Origin: Distichodus sexfasciatus
Lineage: Eukaryota > Chordata > Actinopteri > Characiformes > Distichodontidae
Reading direction: 5' to 3'
Assembly (NCBI GenBank): GCA_032718565.1
Contig: JAVGVS010000390.1
Coordinates: 222,354-286,353, forward strand
DNA length: 64,000 bases
Below, one piece after another: positions 34,080 through 45,471 of the stretch (position 1 is its first letter; each line of letters opens with the position of its first letter). The notes beneath the pieces are model-generated. The model did no database searches and was not told the DNA's origin. It worked only from the letters and a program-made list of their open reading frames with translations. The translations under genes and the position numbers were made by a program.

Positions 34080-34365
34080 TGCCATTTCTTCGTCTGTCTA
34101 GTGCCCAGTAAACGCACAACTTCTACAGAATTTGCAGTTTGCCTATCTTACCTGTTAAGCTCATTAAGAGAGATCTTCATAAAGAGAAGAAGGGCCAGGA
34201 TGAAGAGATTCCTGACAAGCCATGCCAGTTTGCCCCTCTTAAACAAGTCACAATCCCTAGAATAGAGCTGACAGCTGTGATGGTTGCAGTCAAATTTGAT
34301 CAAATGCTAAAGGAAGAGCTTCAACTTCCTTTGACAAATTCAATTTTCTGGACAGACAGTACAAC
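34080..34365 (+). pseudogene. BEL/Pao pol fragment (RNase H), left part
   Basis: Frames around 34139-34365 read TIPRIELTAVMVAVKFDQML and LTNSIFWTDSTT, the block joining reverse transcriptase and RNase H in BEL/Pao polyproteins. The frame is cut exactly after TDSTT by a LINE. The continuation VLKYIEND is at 36333. Upstream pol and gag are missing. Confidence 0.7.
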
Positions 34366-36331
34366 CTTCAGAGTCTGGCCCAGTGGGGCTGTCTCAGCAC
34401 TCCAGGACTGTTTTGAGTGCATGGACTGGAATGTTTTTAGAGATGTACGACGGCTGCATTAACCTGGACAAGTTTGCAGAATCTGTGACCTGCTACATCT
34501 CCAAGTGCATAGAGGATGTTACCGTCCTGAAGAACATCACCACTAGAGCCAATGAAAAGCCCTGGTTCACAGCACAGGTGCATGCTCGGCTAAGAGAGAG
34601 AGATGCTGCTTTCCGGTCCGGGAATAAAGCTGCCCTCAGAACAGCCAGAGCTAACCTCTCTCGCTCTATCCATCAAGCAAAGCGAGCGCACGCAAAAAAG
34701 ATCCAGAACCACTTCAACGACACAAAAGACTCTCGCAGCTTATGGCAGGGCATCCAGGCTGTCACTCAGTACAAGCCAGCACCAAGCAGCTGTGAAGAGA
34801 ATGCTACACTCCCTGACGAACAGAACAAGTTCTACGCACGGTTTGATGCACTGAACAACACGCACACAATGAAAGCCACGCCTCCCATTACCGACCAGAC
34901 AACATTCCAGGTCGCATGCTGAGAGACTGCGCTGATCAGCTGGCCGAGGTGTTCACAGACATCTTTAACACTTCGCTGAGCCAGATCGTCCCAGCGTGCT
35001 TCAAGTCCACCACCATCATCCCAGTGCCAAAGAAATCTTCAGTTTCCTGCCTGAATGACTACCGTCCCATCGCTCTGACCCCCATCACCATGAAGTGCCT
35101 TGAGAGACTTGTCATGGCACAGGTGAAAAGCAACCTCCCCCACTCACTGGACCCTCTGCAGTTTGCCTATTGCAACAGTCAACCGAGCACGCGATATCCA
35201 CTGCACTTTACCTTTCCCTCTCTCTTGGACAATAAAGACTCTTATGTTAGATTGCTGTTCATAGACTTGATTTCAGCATTCAACACCATCTTTCCCCAAA
35301 GACTTTGTGTGAAACTGAGCAAGTTGGGACTGAGAGGCCTCAGTCCGTCTGAATCGGCGACAACGTTTCCAGCACCATCAGGCTGAACACCAAGTTCCTG
35401 GGAGTTCACATCTCCAACGACCTCACCTGGACCACCAACACAGCCTCCATCACCAAAAAGGCCCAGCAGCGTCTCCACTTCCTGAGATGGCCGAAGCGAG
35501 CCAACCTCCCGCCCTCCCACCCTCACCGTGTTTTACAGGGGCACCATAGAGAGTGTCCTGACCAAACGCTATGTCTACAAATGCTGTGTCAGAAGGGCCT
35601 CCTGCATCATGCTCGACCCCTCACATCTTTCACACAGACTCTTCACACTCCTCCCATCCAGTAGATGCTATCGCAGCATCAGGTCTCGATCCTCCAGGAT
35701 GCGTGATAGCTTTTTCCCACAAGCCATCAGACTTTTGAACACACTCCCAGCCATCACACTTCCCCCACACACACCTGGACTGTGAAGTAACTGATTCTGT
35801 TGCACCACTGCACTTTACACATCACCGTCGCTATGATGCACAAGCTGCTATATGGACTATCTCCTCCTCAAATAACTGTTGTTATGACACTGCACTGCCG
35901 CCACTTATTTGCACAAACATTGTACACTGCTTGTATAAATGTTTGCATGTTTGCACATACACTGAACATTTTACGTATACATAGTCTGTATATAGTATCT
36001 GTCATATTATAACTTTCTACCTCTTGCACATCCAGTGTAAAATGTCAGTTTCCACCTGTAGGTAATACTGCATCTGACTTTCCCAATTCTACCTCTATTT
36101 CTATTTCTAGTTTCAAATTATATTTAAAACTATTCCATGTATAGTTTAAAATGTATATTTTGTATTTTACTTATTTATTGTGCCTTATTTGTGCCACTGC
36201 CTTATTTGTTCTCTGTTCTGTTGTTCTCTGTTCTCTGCACTGAAAAAAACCTGGAGCCACGTTGTCTTGTCTCTCTATGTATCTGTACAGTATATAGCAG
36301 AGATGACAATAAAGTTTACTTTGACTTTGAC
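34366..36331 (+). mobile_element. Rex1/L2-like LINE inserted in BEL/Pao
   Basis: Starts with VWPSGAVSALQDCFE-type coding, the segment after the endonuclease, so it is 5'-truncated. Then KPWFTAQVHARLRERDAAFR, a deletion after TDQTTFQV, and a reverse transcriptase frame 34916-35386 (VPKKSSVSCLNDYRPIALTP, LLFIDLISAFNTIFPQRL). The catalytic FADD part is deleted: the text jumps to LGVHISNDLTWTTNTASI. The tail has SGRRYR-like and FFPQAIRLLN motifs, a 3' UTR and the tatagcagagatgacaata end. A second, worse copy is at 51375-53590. Confidence 0.75.
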
Positions 36332-38190
36332 CAGTACTAAAATACATCGAGAACGACGCCCTTCGTTTTAAAACATTTGTGGCTAACTGTGTTTCTTTTA
36401 TAAGGGAAGCTACTACCCACGCTCACTGGAGGTATGTCAACACCTCTCAGAACCTGGCCGATCTGGCGTAGCAAGGCTGAAATCTAGATAGCTTCATGAC
36501 AAGTACGAGCCGGTTTCAAGGGCCTAGTTTCTAAGTGAATGAGAGTGAATGGCCAGAACAACCTGAACAGTTAAAAGACCTGACAGAACAAGATGAAGAA
36601 GTAAAAATATCAGCTACCACACTGCACTCAAGTTCAGTGACAGACAACATAGATCCAATAGATCGACTTGTAGCATATTACTCCAGTTGGCACAAACTAA
36701 AGAAAGCAACCACCTGGATTCTGTGCGAGAGAGGCGCTGCGGTATCTAGGTCAATCAAGAAGAGTGTTAGGAGAGACTGCATCCAGTTTAAAAACCAGTC
36801 CAGAGTGCCAGGAAACCATACTCAAACAACAAATGTTCATAACTAAGATGTTTATTGAAAAGAAAGATCTTACCATCAAAGATTTGTCCAAGGCCGAAAT
36901 GGAGCTGAATAAGTACAGTCAGAAGCAAACCTATGCTGAAGAAATAAAGACACTGCAGGAAACACTCGTGTGAAATGAAACAGTTCAATCTCTAAATTAG
37001 ACCCATACTTGGAAGACGGAGTGTTAAGAGTAGGTGGACGGTTGAACAAATTGGCGATGCTTGAAGAAGCTAAACATCCTGCTATTCTGCATAAACAACA
37101 TATCTCACCTCATCCTTCATCACATCCACGTAATCACAGGGCACAGCGGCAGAAATTACGTTTTAGCCAAATTAAGACAGAGGTATTGGATACCTAGAGC
37201 AAACGCAGCGGCGAGAACCGTAATCTCAGAATCCAACCTCTGCAGGAGACTGAATGCAAAGGTTGGAGAACAGAACAGAACAGACGCTAGACACAACAGA
37301 CACAAAATGGCCGAACACACTATACTCAGACACAAAATGGCCAACTTTCTCTGTTGCCTTTCCACAGTCCGGCGGGGGTCATGACACAGAGCAGGTCTCA
37401 TGGACGTCGCCGATTCTCTCAACACAGACTCCTGTATCAATGCACTATGCCGCTTCCAAATAAGAAGAGGATCAGTCCAGATCATCCGCTCCGACAATGG
37501 TACAAATCTGGTTGGCGCAGAGAAGGAGCTAAGAAAGATGTTAAAGAACTTGGACCAATCCAGTATCAATGAAGACATGCTCCAGAAAGGAATTCAGTGG
37601 ATCTTCAACCCATCTGGTGCGTCTCATCATGGTGGAGTGTGGGAGTATTAAATTTGAACAGTATAGAAGGTGCTGAGCTCCATCACACAGGAACAAGTGT
37701 TGAATGAAGACAGATTATGAACTCTCTTGTGTGAAGTTGAGAATATCATCAATGGAAGACCCCTAACTATGAGCTCAGATGACCCCAATGACCTTGAGCC
37801 GCTGACACCGAATCATCTACTCCAGGTGGACACAGAGCCCAACATGCCACCCGGCTTGTTTAAAGAAAACGATATCTATGCCAGACGACGCTGAAAACAA
37901 GTCCAATACGTGACAGATTTATGGAAGATGGACCCGGGACTATCTACCACTTCTGCAAGAACGGCAAAATGGCTTGGGCTAAAGAGAAATTTTGAGGCAG
38001 GAGATGTCATCGTTGTGGTTGATCCATCCCTCCCAAGAAGATCCTGGCCATTGGGAAGAATCACCAAGGTCATGCCAGACTCAAGAGGTGTAGTTTGCAG
38101 CGCTGAGGTCCGGATGAAGACAAGCACCATACAAAGACCCATCACCAAGCTTTTCTTGATGGATACAGAAAAAGAAAAAGAACTTACCTA
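36332..38190 (+). pseudogene. BEL/Pao pol fragment (RNase H to integrase), right part
   Basis: Resumes at VLKYIEND and runs HAHWRYVNTSQNLADLA, DPIDRLVAYYSSWHKLKKAT, YLEDGVLRVGGRLNKLAMLE, then the integrase: SDNGTNLVGAEKELRKMLKN, FNPSGASHHGGVWE, EVENIINGRPLTMSSDDPND and LEPLTPNHLL. It ends with GDVIVVVDPSLPRRSWPLGR and a C-terminal tail stopping at 38190. About a dozen frame breaks are spread over it, and a block with repeated cacaaaatggcc words (37304-37342) looks inserted. Dead copy. Confidence 0.8.
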
Positions 38191-38264
38191 GATAGAAATG
38201 ATAATGGCTCTGAATTTATGTTGGTAATTGATATGGTAATGCCTAGTCAATTAGGGGCCGGGAT

Positions 38265-38700
38265 GTTAGAGCCATTTTGTGCGCATAATATTTTATAACT
38301 ATTTGCAATAGAAAGTAGAGATATGTTTCTGGAACTTTCCATAGCTTTTCATGTACAGTACTACGTAATAGAATTATATTAATATGTATACATGTTAAAT
38401 TACTAGTATGTAACAATAGAAGTAATACGTGCCTTACGTGCCGTAATCTGATTGGACCCTGAAATATACTGTATATGAAGATGCAAGAACATATAGAACA
38501 AGTATTGTGTTAGAGCTGAGAACTCAGGAGCGTTACAGTTTTTTGACCGTCATGTATTGTATCTTTGTAATCCTAGGAACTCATCCTTTGCTTGTAAAAC
38601 TCTGAGTTGTAGTAAAGAAAAAGACAACAAAAGAAAAGACTGGACTCAAGACTCTTTTTTGGATACATGTTGCATGCTAAGAATCTTTGGAGTTCGAGGC
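38265..38700 (+). repeat. Probable 3' LTR of the BEL/Pao element
   Basis: A purine-rich tract (aggggccggga, 38253-38264) precedes tgttagagccattttgtgcg, a typical LTR start. Inside are a TATA-like word (tgtatatgaagatg, 38469) and A-rich sequence (gtagtaaagaaaaa). The right border is not fixed. No 5' LTR is in the window, so the pair could not be compared. Confidence 0.5.
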
Positions 38701-38734
38701 TAGTGAGGCAACGCGAGCTGCACTGCACTCACAC

Positions 38735-39320
38735 TCACCATCGTGGACTGGTTCTCCAAGGCCCTGCACCTGGTGGCCCTGTCCGGACTTCCGTCAGCTA
38801 AGACCACTGTTCTAAGCTGATATTAGAACACGTAGTCTGTCTGCATGGGTTCCCCAAGGACATCATCTCGGACAGGGGGCCTCAATTCACCACCAGATTC
38901 TGGAAGGCCTTCTGCTGTCTGATCAACTCCACTTGCAGTCTCTCCTCCGGTTATAATCCACAAACCAACGGTCAGATGGAGCAGACCAACCAACAACTGG
39001 AGTGCTATTTGAGGTGCTTTGTCGCAGATCATCAGCACTCCTGGGCCCACTACCTCATTTTGGCCAAACTGTCACACAACCTGCACACCTCCTCTGCCAC
39101 CAACTGTAGCCCATTTGAGGTATGCTACTGTTTCCAGCCTCCAGTGTTTGACCACCAGGAACCGAAGGTTGATGTGCTGTTGGCCCAACAGTTGGTCCGC
39201 GGATGCCAGTGGCTTTGGACCCAAGCCACAGCAGCCATCCACAGAGCCAACACCCATTACGCCACTCAACACCGCCATCGGCATCCACCGGGATGCTTGT
39301 ACCATGTCTCTATGATTTAG
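38735..39320 (+). pseudogene. Ty3/Gypsy integrase fragment
   Basis: Reads TIVDWFSKALHLVALSGLPS, then after a frameshift near 38815 DIISDRGPQFTTRFWKAF and SSGYNPQTNGQMEQTNQQLE. The D, D and E of the integrase core (DWFSK, SDRGPQF, Q.EQ region) are present. It continues HSWAHYLILAKLSHNLHTSS and SPFEVCYCFQPP. The 5' part of pol is missing and the BEL LTR abuts it. The tail stops at 39320. Confidence 0.8.
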
Positions 39321-39454
39321 TTGGCTGGACCTCATTAACCATTCGTAAATAACAGCATTGGTATATATTTATCTACAAAGCTTTGTTGGGTAAACCTACA
39401 AAATACCTCAGTACCCTTCTTTTTGTCAGTTCTAGTAGCTACCATCTGTGTGCT

Positions 39455-39681
39455 GAGGTATGCAGTATCTTGTCGTTTGGGAGGGTTATGGTCCCGAGGA
39501 GCGGTCGTGCATTCCCGCCCACTTCGTACTTGATTCAGAGCTCATTTGGGACTACCGTCACCAGGTATCCTCCGTCCCAGGCCTGTCTGGTGCCGGTCGG
39601 GGGGAAGTACTGTCACGCGCACTCCGATCACGTGACCGATACGAGGACCTGGAAGTAGTCGGCGCATTTCGGGAAGTTTAA
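39455..39681 (+). pseudogene. Gypsy chromodomain remnant
   Basis: QYLVVWEGYGPEERSCIPAH and FVLDSELIWDYRHQ match the C-terminal chromodomain of vertebrate chromoviruses, which directs insertion toward modified histones. About 130 bp of unrelated sequence (39320-39455) separates it from the integrase. It overlaps the LTR start at 39611, as is usual for these elements. Confidence 0.75.
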
Positions 39682-39953
39682 AAGGTCAGTCATTGAGTCA
39701 CCAGCCCACCTCTGATTTCAGTCAGCATCAACTGTGAGTACTCTCAGTTATATGGTTATCTCCTCAATTGAGTGTGTGTCCGATAGAACACAGTTTCTTG
39801 GTTTCTTGTGGGAAATCTTGCTCTTTGCGTGAGAGAGTTCTTATATCAACTCGAGTTCTTATATCTCACTCCACATTTGGGTTAACCATCCACGCTGTAC
39901 GGGCTAACGGCTATTGACTAGCATTGTGTCAAATCCTAACCAGATCCCTGACA
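39611..39953 (+). repeat. 3' LTR of the Gypsy chromovirus
   Basis: Begins tgtcacgcgcactccgatca immediately after a purine tract (gtcggggggaag) and ends in ccctgaca, giving the TG..CA ends of an LTR of 343 bp. It contains a gtttaaaagg TATA-like word (39677). No 5' LTR is in the window. Confidence 0.7.
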
Positions 39954-41011
39954 TCATCCTTCATGATTAAATAATGATTCAATTTGCCTGTAGGAGGAAT
40001 GTATGCCACTGCTGTTTTGCCATAAGTATTTTTATTTTATGATTTGAACAAATAAATTTTTGTCCATTTTGGGGTTGTGCATTTACCTGACTTACGGCAC
40101 CACTGTGAAACCAACTGTGTTTGGTCAATTACTTCTGTCTCTACAGTACCTATAGTTTTAAATACAGCTTTTGTTTCTATTTTATTTGCTCTGCCAGAAG
40201 CAAATTATCAGGCCCACTGGGGGTGCTGGGCCCTCTTGGTATCCTTTTCCCGTCCTTATTGTTCCCTGCATGCTTAGTGAGCATTTATAGTGTGCACTGT
40301 GCAATTAAATATATATATTTTTACTAACATAGTTCTCCTTCTAGCTCCTTTCCAATTGCTTATTAATAAATAAGTGTGCTTGAGAACTTGAGCATTGAGT
40401 CTCTGCTGCCTTTATTCCTTGTACGAACCTGAGTTTATCTGCTTTTAGCATCTTGTGGTGCAATCTCTCTAGTTCCCTCAGGGTGGCGTAGTCGGGCTCC
40501 TTTGTATATTAGGGTTTATGGTTGCCCTAGTTACATAAAGTATTAATTTAATTAAGTGCGATACAAGAGGTTAAATTAACTGAGCGACCTGAGGTATTTA
40601 TTCATTTAAAGTATTAATTTATTTGAGAGTGCTTCCAGCAGGTCCAGACAGAATCTTAAACTAAAATGACCAACTAAAAAAGTCAAAAGGAACTTGAAAA
40701 TGAACTGAATTATTTCACTTACCACCACTTTGTGATAATTCAGAGTCGATACCCTCAGCAGCCTCAGAGTCCAGTGATGTCTAATGGAGGTTGATCAATT
40801 TGACCTTTAGTAAACGTGACTTTGACTGGTCTGAACTGAAACGTTAACATCTCCCTTTTTCACGATCATAATTTTTCAGTTTAGACGGTCCAAGTAAAAC
40901 AAACAAACAAAAAACAATAGAAAAAGCCATAATATACACAAAATAAGTTAATATTATTTTTACAAATTTAAAGGCATGATTTAACATTGCAGCTAATAAG
41001 AGCTAGTAATG
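39954..41011. other. No gene seen
   Basis: AT-rich sequence without recognisable coding capacity. AATAAA occurs at about 40049. Nothing else can be supported. Confidence 0.4.
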
Positions 41012-41085
41012 GGGCAGCACGGTGGCACAGTGGTTAACGCTGCTGCTTCACGGCGAGATGGTCCTGGGTTCGATCCTGACGAAGA
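41012..41085 (+). mobile_element. tRNA-like SINE head
   Basis: A ggggcagcacggtggcacag start with a pol III A box (tggcacagtgg) and a B box (gggttcgatcc, 41067-41077) at tRNA spacing. It is a very common fish SINE or SINE-like head. The body beyond the B box does not continue. Confidence 0.65.
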
Positions 41086-41099
41086 ATTTCAAGATTTTA

Positions 41100-41826
41100 T
41101 ATAAGTAAGAAAGGTTATTTAGGCTAGACTGTTCTAACCCCCATTATAATCGTAACATCATCAAAGTTAGAAGTTAAGAGGGACCACATGTGCCCTTTGT
41201 CCTCTTGAAGGGGGCAAAGAAAGTACAGGCACCACGAAGGAAGTCTGTTAATAATTACTGAGTAATTATTTAATTATGTTAATGACATCCGAGACTTGTT
41301 TTGAATATGGACATCCGTTTGCATAGGGGGATCTGGCAAAATAATCATGATAAATGAGTTTTTATGTCAAAAGCTCATGGAAATGGTGGGTTGCTAGAGT
41401 GGACATGAGTGGGGGCCACTCAGGGTCTTATGTCCCTGGGGAATCTTTGTACGCATAGGACATCATCATTAAATGCTCACATGCATGGTGGAAGCAAGAC
41501 CACTCATGGCGGAAAGAATGGTAATCAAATGATACTTGATCTTGCATCTTTTGGGGGATGCTGGGGGAAGGTGGAGTCTTGAATAATGCATTAGAGGTGG
41601 AGACTTGAATATTCAAATAGTACCCTCATTGGCGGAGAGCAAAAGAGTGGGTGTAATCCAAAAAAGGGGTATTGTGAAGGTCTATTTAATCTGAGTGAAT
41701 TTTGGGAAAAAGGGTAGCGACTGATCACTGCTCTCAAGGTACCATGACGTCTCAATAAACAACAGTGCCTCAACTTCCTGACTGCGGCTGTTTTTTTATG
41801 GATCTTGGCTCCAATTTTCCACAACA
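41100..41826 (+). repeat. Probable 5' LTR of an endogenous retrovirus
   Basis: Sequence upstream of a primer-binding site. Toward the 3' side it has a TATA-like tatttaat (41685) and an AATAAA at 41753, then a T-rich R/U5-like stretch ending ttccacaaca. Two related words, gagtcttgaataatgcatta (41574) and gagacttgaatattcaaata (41600), suggest duplicated U3 elements. The left border is not fixed. Confidence 0.45.
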
Positions 41827-41830
41827 TATT

Positions 41831-41850
41831 TGGCATAGTCGGCAGGATAC
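41831..41850 (+). promoter_or_regulatory. Primer-binding site matching tRNA-Ser
   Basis: tggcatagtcggcaggatac matches the reverse complement of the 3' end of vertebrate tRNA-Ser (with CCA) at 18 of 20 positions by memory of that tRNA. It lies four bases after a plausible LTR end (aaca). A splice-donor-like ggtaagc follows at 41921, as in retroviral leaders. Confidence 0.6.
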
Positions 41851-42971
41851 GAAGAGGCTGCAGGTTCCCGATTGCATGTGTGACCCCTGTACTGCTGCTG
41901 CCCTGGCACAGAACACCAAAGGTAAGCATTTTTGAATTTTGCTACTTTTTAATTAGGTTCTGTGAAAGGACAGAAGTAGAGAATTGTGGGCAGTTGAGAG
42001 AACTGCTTACCTCTCGTATAAAGAACTGAATTAAAGGTTCAATTTGGCATTATAAAGTGAAATTAAGTAGACCCATTTTTGGAGGTATAGTATTGTGCGG
42101 TCAGGCAGTTGGGGCCATGGTCCATAGGTAAGTATAAATCTGAATATGCGGTTCAGTTCTAGTTTGACTCATAGGAGCAACTAGATAATTTTCTAGAATT
42201 TGGGGTTATGAGTTAATGTGCGCTTGGTTGAGCCACATTTGAATGATTGTTGGATATTAGTGTGGGCCTATTCAAGTCACATGGAGGATTGAAATAGGAT
42301 CGCAGGCTTGTAAGGCCGCAAGGAGTTTATGAGGCAAATGCTAGTCTGTTGTACTGTATTTGAATATTTATGAGGATGAGCCCATTGTGCCATGCCTGGA
42401 TATTATGTTAATGTGAGCCGGATGTGCCACATTGGGAATATTTATTAACACGTTGTGTTGTCTGAGGAAAATGCGAGCTGGAAGTGCCGCCTAATTTATG
42501 AAAGTGTGTGCCTGGATGTGCCAAACTGGGGAATATGAGAGGGCTAGTGTCCACTGTTTATTGTTTTCGGGGGCCTCTCTAGATGAAGGGTGGGGTAGTG
42601 TGTGTGATTGATCTTTTTCTCTCTTCTCTTATTTCCTACTTTTCTGTTGGTGAGCAATTCGAGGGATATGTATCTGTGTGACTGTGTGACAAGATGCAAC
42701 TTGCTGCGTATGTGTGTGTGCGAATGTGAAGTTGAAAATTGAGGAAGTTGGCATATTGTTGAAGGACAATAAAGTGCAATTAAGTGCGTTCTGTATTGTG
42801 CTGGGTTGGGAAGGTGGTATTGAAGTAAGCAAAGTCAGTAAGTATAAGAGTGCTGAGAGAAAGGAAAAAAGAATGAACTAAAATATGAACTAAAAGAGGT
42901 AATAAGTAGGATAAAGTGAAAATATTACATATATTAGTGTAATTAGGGTAAAAAGTCAGGATAAATAATAG
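41851..42971 (+). repeat. Long retroviral leader with degenerate internal repeats
   Basis: About 1.1 kb between the primer-binding site and the first gag-like frame. From 42220 to 42545 a motif of the form gag(c)c-ggatgtgccac recurs at intervals of about 50-80 bp (gagccacatt, gagcccattgtgccat, gagccggatgtgccac, gagctggaagtgccgc, cctggatgtgcc). Such repeats could fold as serial stem-loops of a packaging signal; this is inference. Confidence 0.4.
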
Positions 42972-43501
42972 TTGAAAGATAAGAAATTAGAGGAAAAGAT
43001 GGAATCTAAAATAATGAGGAAAATTAAAAGGAAGGCTGTAAAATTGCAAACTCAGGGTAAAATGGCTGTGGAAAAAATATGTGAGGACAATCCATTGTTA
43101 AGAGATAAAATTATGAAATTCAGTAAGAAATGGGTGAAGCGTACTAAGAGTTTTAATACTCAGTAGCCAGAACATTTAATTTGGGACTGTGTGAGGCATT
43201 AGAAGTCCTCATTCAGAACCATAAGTCAAAGGATAGATCTGAGGAGAGGAAGATAGAAAGAGAGAACGAAGTGGGAGTCCTAAAACTGTTCAGAATTGAG
43301 GGGGAGAAAGTTTTCCTTAAAAAGCAACAGGAAAGGGAAGAGTTAGAGAGGAAAAAGAGGACATACGATACCCCTCCCCCTTATATGGGTCAGTACCCTG
43401 CACTGAAAAAATGGGAAAAACATGGGATGTTTTTTTCCAACGGGTTGGAGCAGGGAATTCGAGAAGGTTTTGGCTGGTTGCAGTCAGAACGTGCTCTCTT
43501 G
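42972..43501 (+). pseudogene. Endogenous retrovirus gag-like fragment
   Basis: Two frames, 42972-43166 and 43181-43504, are rich in Lys and Glu. They look like one N-terminal gag (matrix) region broken by a frameshift near 43166. A PPPY late-domain motif lies at about 43373-43384, as in gag of several retrovirus genera. The frame is cut at 43502 by an hAT insertion. No pol or env was found after the insertion. Genus cannot be assigned from this. Confidence 0.55.
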
Positions 43502-44260
43502 TAGTGATGGGCACGGCAGTTCTTTTAGATGTACTAAATCTCTAGAATCAGTTCACTAAAAAGATTCGTTCACCGAATCACTGAATCATTCAGTGCTTGG
43601 CGGGAGGAGCCTGCGACTCCGACTTCCTGAACTGATACACGGCTGAACGTTTTCAGGTTTCAGTTCAGTTCACGGCTTCCGGGATGGGAGACGAGAGTGT
43701 TGTGGCTGTGTTGCTTTGACAAACACGTTTGTCAAAATAAACTTGTATATAAATCATGATGTTTTAAGTGTCCTGTCCTATGGTATGCTATTTAACTGGT
43801 CTACTCGGCAAATTGGGCTCAGTGAGTGATCCGTTCACTCGTATACCCCACAGTACATTCAGTGAAGGATTCACACTGAACATGCCCCGTTCCCTCGCAA
43901 ATTGTCGCAATGAGAGTCACGCATTTTCTCTAACTGCAGGTTTCATACACTACTTGTTACATGCTGTGCCCTACTGTACGTGAGTTGTTGCGGTGGCAAT
44001 TTAGTTTAAAAAAAAGTTAGCTTTCTCCGAGGTACACTTGAACACAACACATCCCTATCTCCCTCCATCGCTCCTGCCTAGTGCCTGCTACAGCTGGTGA
44101 GTCTCACGCTCTTCTCATTACTGCCAGCCTAACGTTTTAAGTTTGTTTATCCTGAAACTAAATCTGTTAAAACAACGGAGAACAACGGTTGCCATGAAAG
44201 TGTATCTGCACAAACTTCAATGTTAGTCAGACTGTTTTAAGAGATACTGTTATATTAATA

Positions 44261-44520
44261 TTCAATTCAATTCAATTCAAATTTATTTATATAGTGCTCT
44301 TAACAACAGTCATTGTCACAAAGCACTTTACATATAACCGGCCTAAACCCCCCAACAAGCAAGCCTAAGGCGACAGTGGCAAGGAAAAACTCCCTCTAAT
44401 AGGAAGAAACCTTGAGAGGAACCAAGACTCGGAGGGGGACCCCATCCTCCTCTGGGCGACCGGGTGCACGAACATTTAATGTACAACAAGCAATAGTTCA
44501 AGATGAGTTGTTAGTTATTT
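44261..44520 (-). mobile_element. 3' end of the L2-like LINE (minus)
   Basis: Begins with a ttcaa repeat tail and continues aatttatttatatagtgctc and gaggaaccaagactcggagg, the reverse of the 3' UTR at 11640-11838. 5'-truncated, so no coding part remains. Confidence 0.75.
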
Positions 44521-44784
44521 AAAGAAGCAAAGATACAAAAATAGTCCAAGGGATATTTCGAATCCCGGGTTGTTGATGGGCCACTTGCAGGACCCTCTCT
44601 GCAACATTAAGCTGAAATTAGTTCAGTATTGTGCTGCTAAGTCAGTAGACGTCCATAGGGTCCAATCCCAGTTGGTTTCATGATGATGTCCCCATGGAGT
44701 CCTGGTGCGGGTTCAGTGGGTCAGGATCAGCTCGGGAGGGTTGACAAGGTCAAGCGTCAGCTCAGGACGTCTCCGGGACTCCTG

Positions 44785-45118
44785 GTAATAGACTGGATAT
44801 AGAATTTTTCATATTGAACCTGTTACTAACCTCTTGCACATACAGTGTAAAAGTCAATATCCACTTTTGTAGGTTAATACTGCATCTAAATTGTCTCTCT
44901 TTCTACTTTTATTTCTAGTACAAGTTTAAAGTTTATATTTAATACTCCATTTCTAGTTTAAAATTTATATTTTGTATTCTATTTATATACTTTTTGTTCT
45001 ATATACCCTATTTGTTCTTTCTTCCCTGTTTCTTGTTGCAATGTGTAAACTGGAGCCACGTTGTCTCGTCTCTCTGTATATCTGTACAGTATATAGTAGA
45101 GATGACAAAGTTGACTTT
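44785..45118 (+). mobile_element. 3' UTR and tail of the Rex1/L2-like LINE
   Basis: Contains cctcttgcacatacagtgta, tggagccacgttgtctcgtc and agtatatagtagagatgaca, the same order as 36010-36331. It is non-coding; the insertion is strongly 5'-truncated. Confidence 0.7.
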
Positions 45119-45159
45119 GATCTTCATGAATAATGAATTTAATGCAAATATCTAAAAGG

Positions 45160-45471
45160 TAATACAAAAAATACTCCCTCCAACACTTAGTCTGAGTGGT
45201 GGTCCCTGGGACAGAACTAGTTGAAAACCCCTGGATTGTATCATAATGACATTGCTTGGTGACTTTTTGGCTGTGGCATAAAATTCAGTAGCAACTACGG
45301 CTGCCCAATCTGTGATCCATGCCCCATCTGCATGCAATGTGAAGTAACGTAGAAAAATTGATGGCATGCATCGTGATGCATCGCGATGCATCGAGATACC
45401 GAATGGAATCGCTGATGTCATAATCGTAATTGAATCAAATCGTGAGATCAGTGAAGGTTCACACCTCTACT
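45160..45471 (+). mobile_element. hAT fragment with gatgcatcg repeats
   Basis: Shares ggtccctgggacagaac, ggctgcccaatctg and gatgcatcg words with 47800-47852 and 48409-48640. It ends in gtgaaggttcacacctcta, a hAT-like terminus. It gives the empty-site version of the place where the 556-bp hAT inserted at 47853. Confidence 0.55.

Noticed and set aside
38721..39288. Minus-strand frames opposite the Gypsy integrase
   Set aside because: Shadows of a well-recognised plus-strand integrase.
41012..41085. Functional tRNA gene
   Set aside because: A and B boxes are present but no cloverleaf with a proper anticodon stem and acceptor stem can be drawn; it fits a SINE head.
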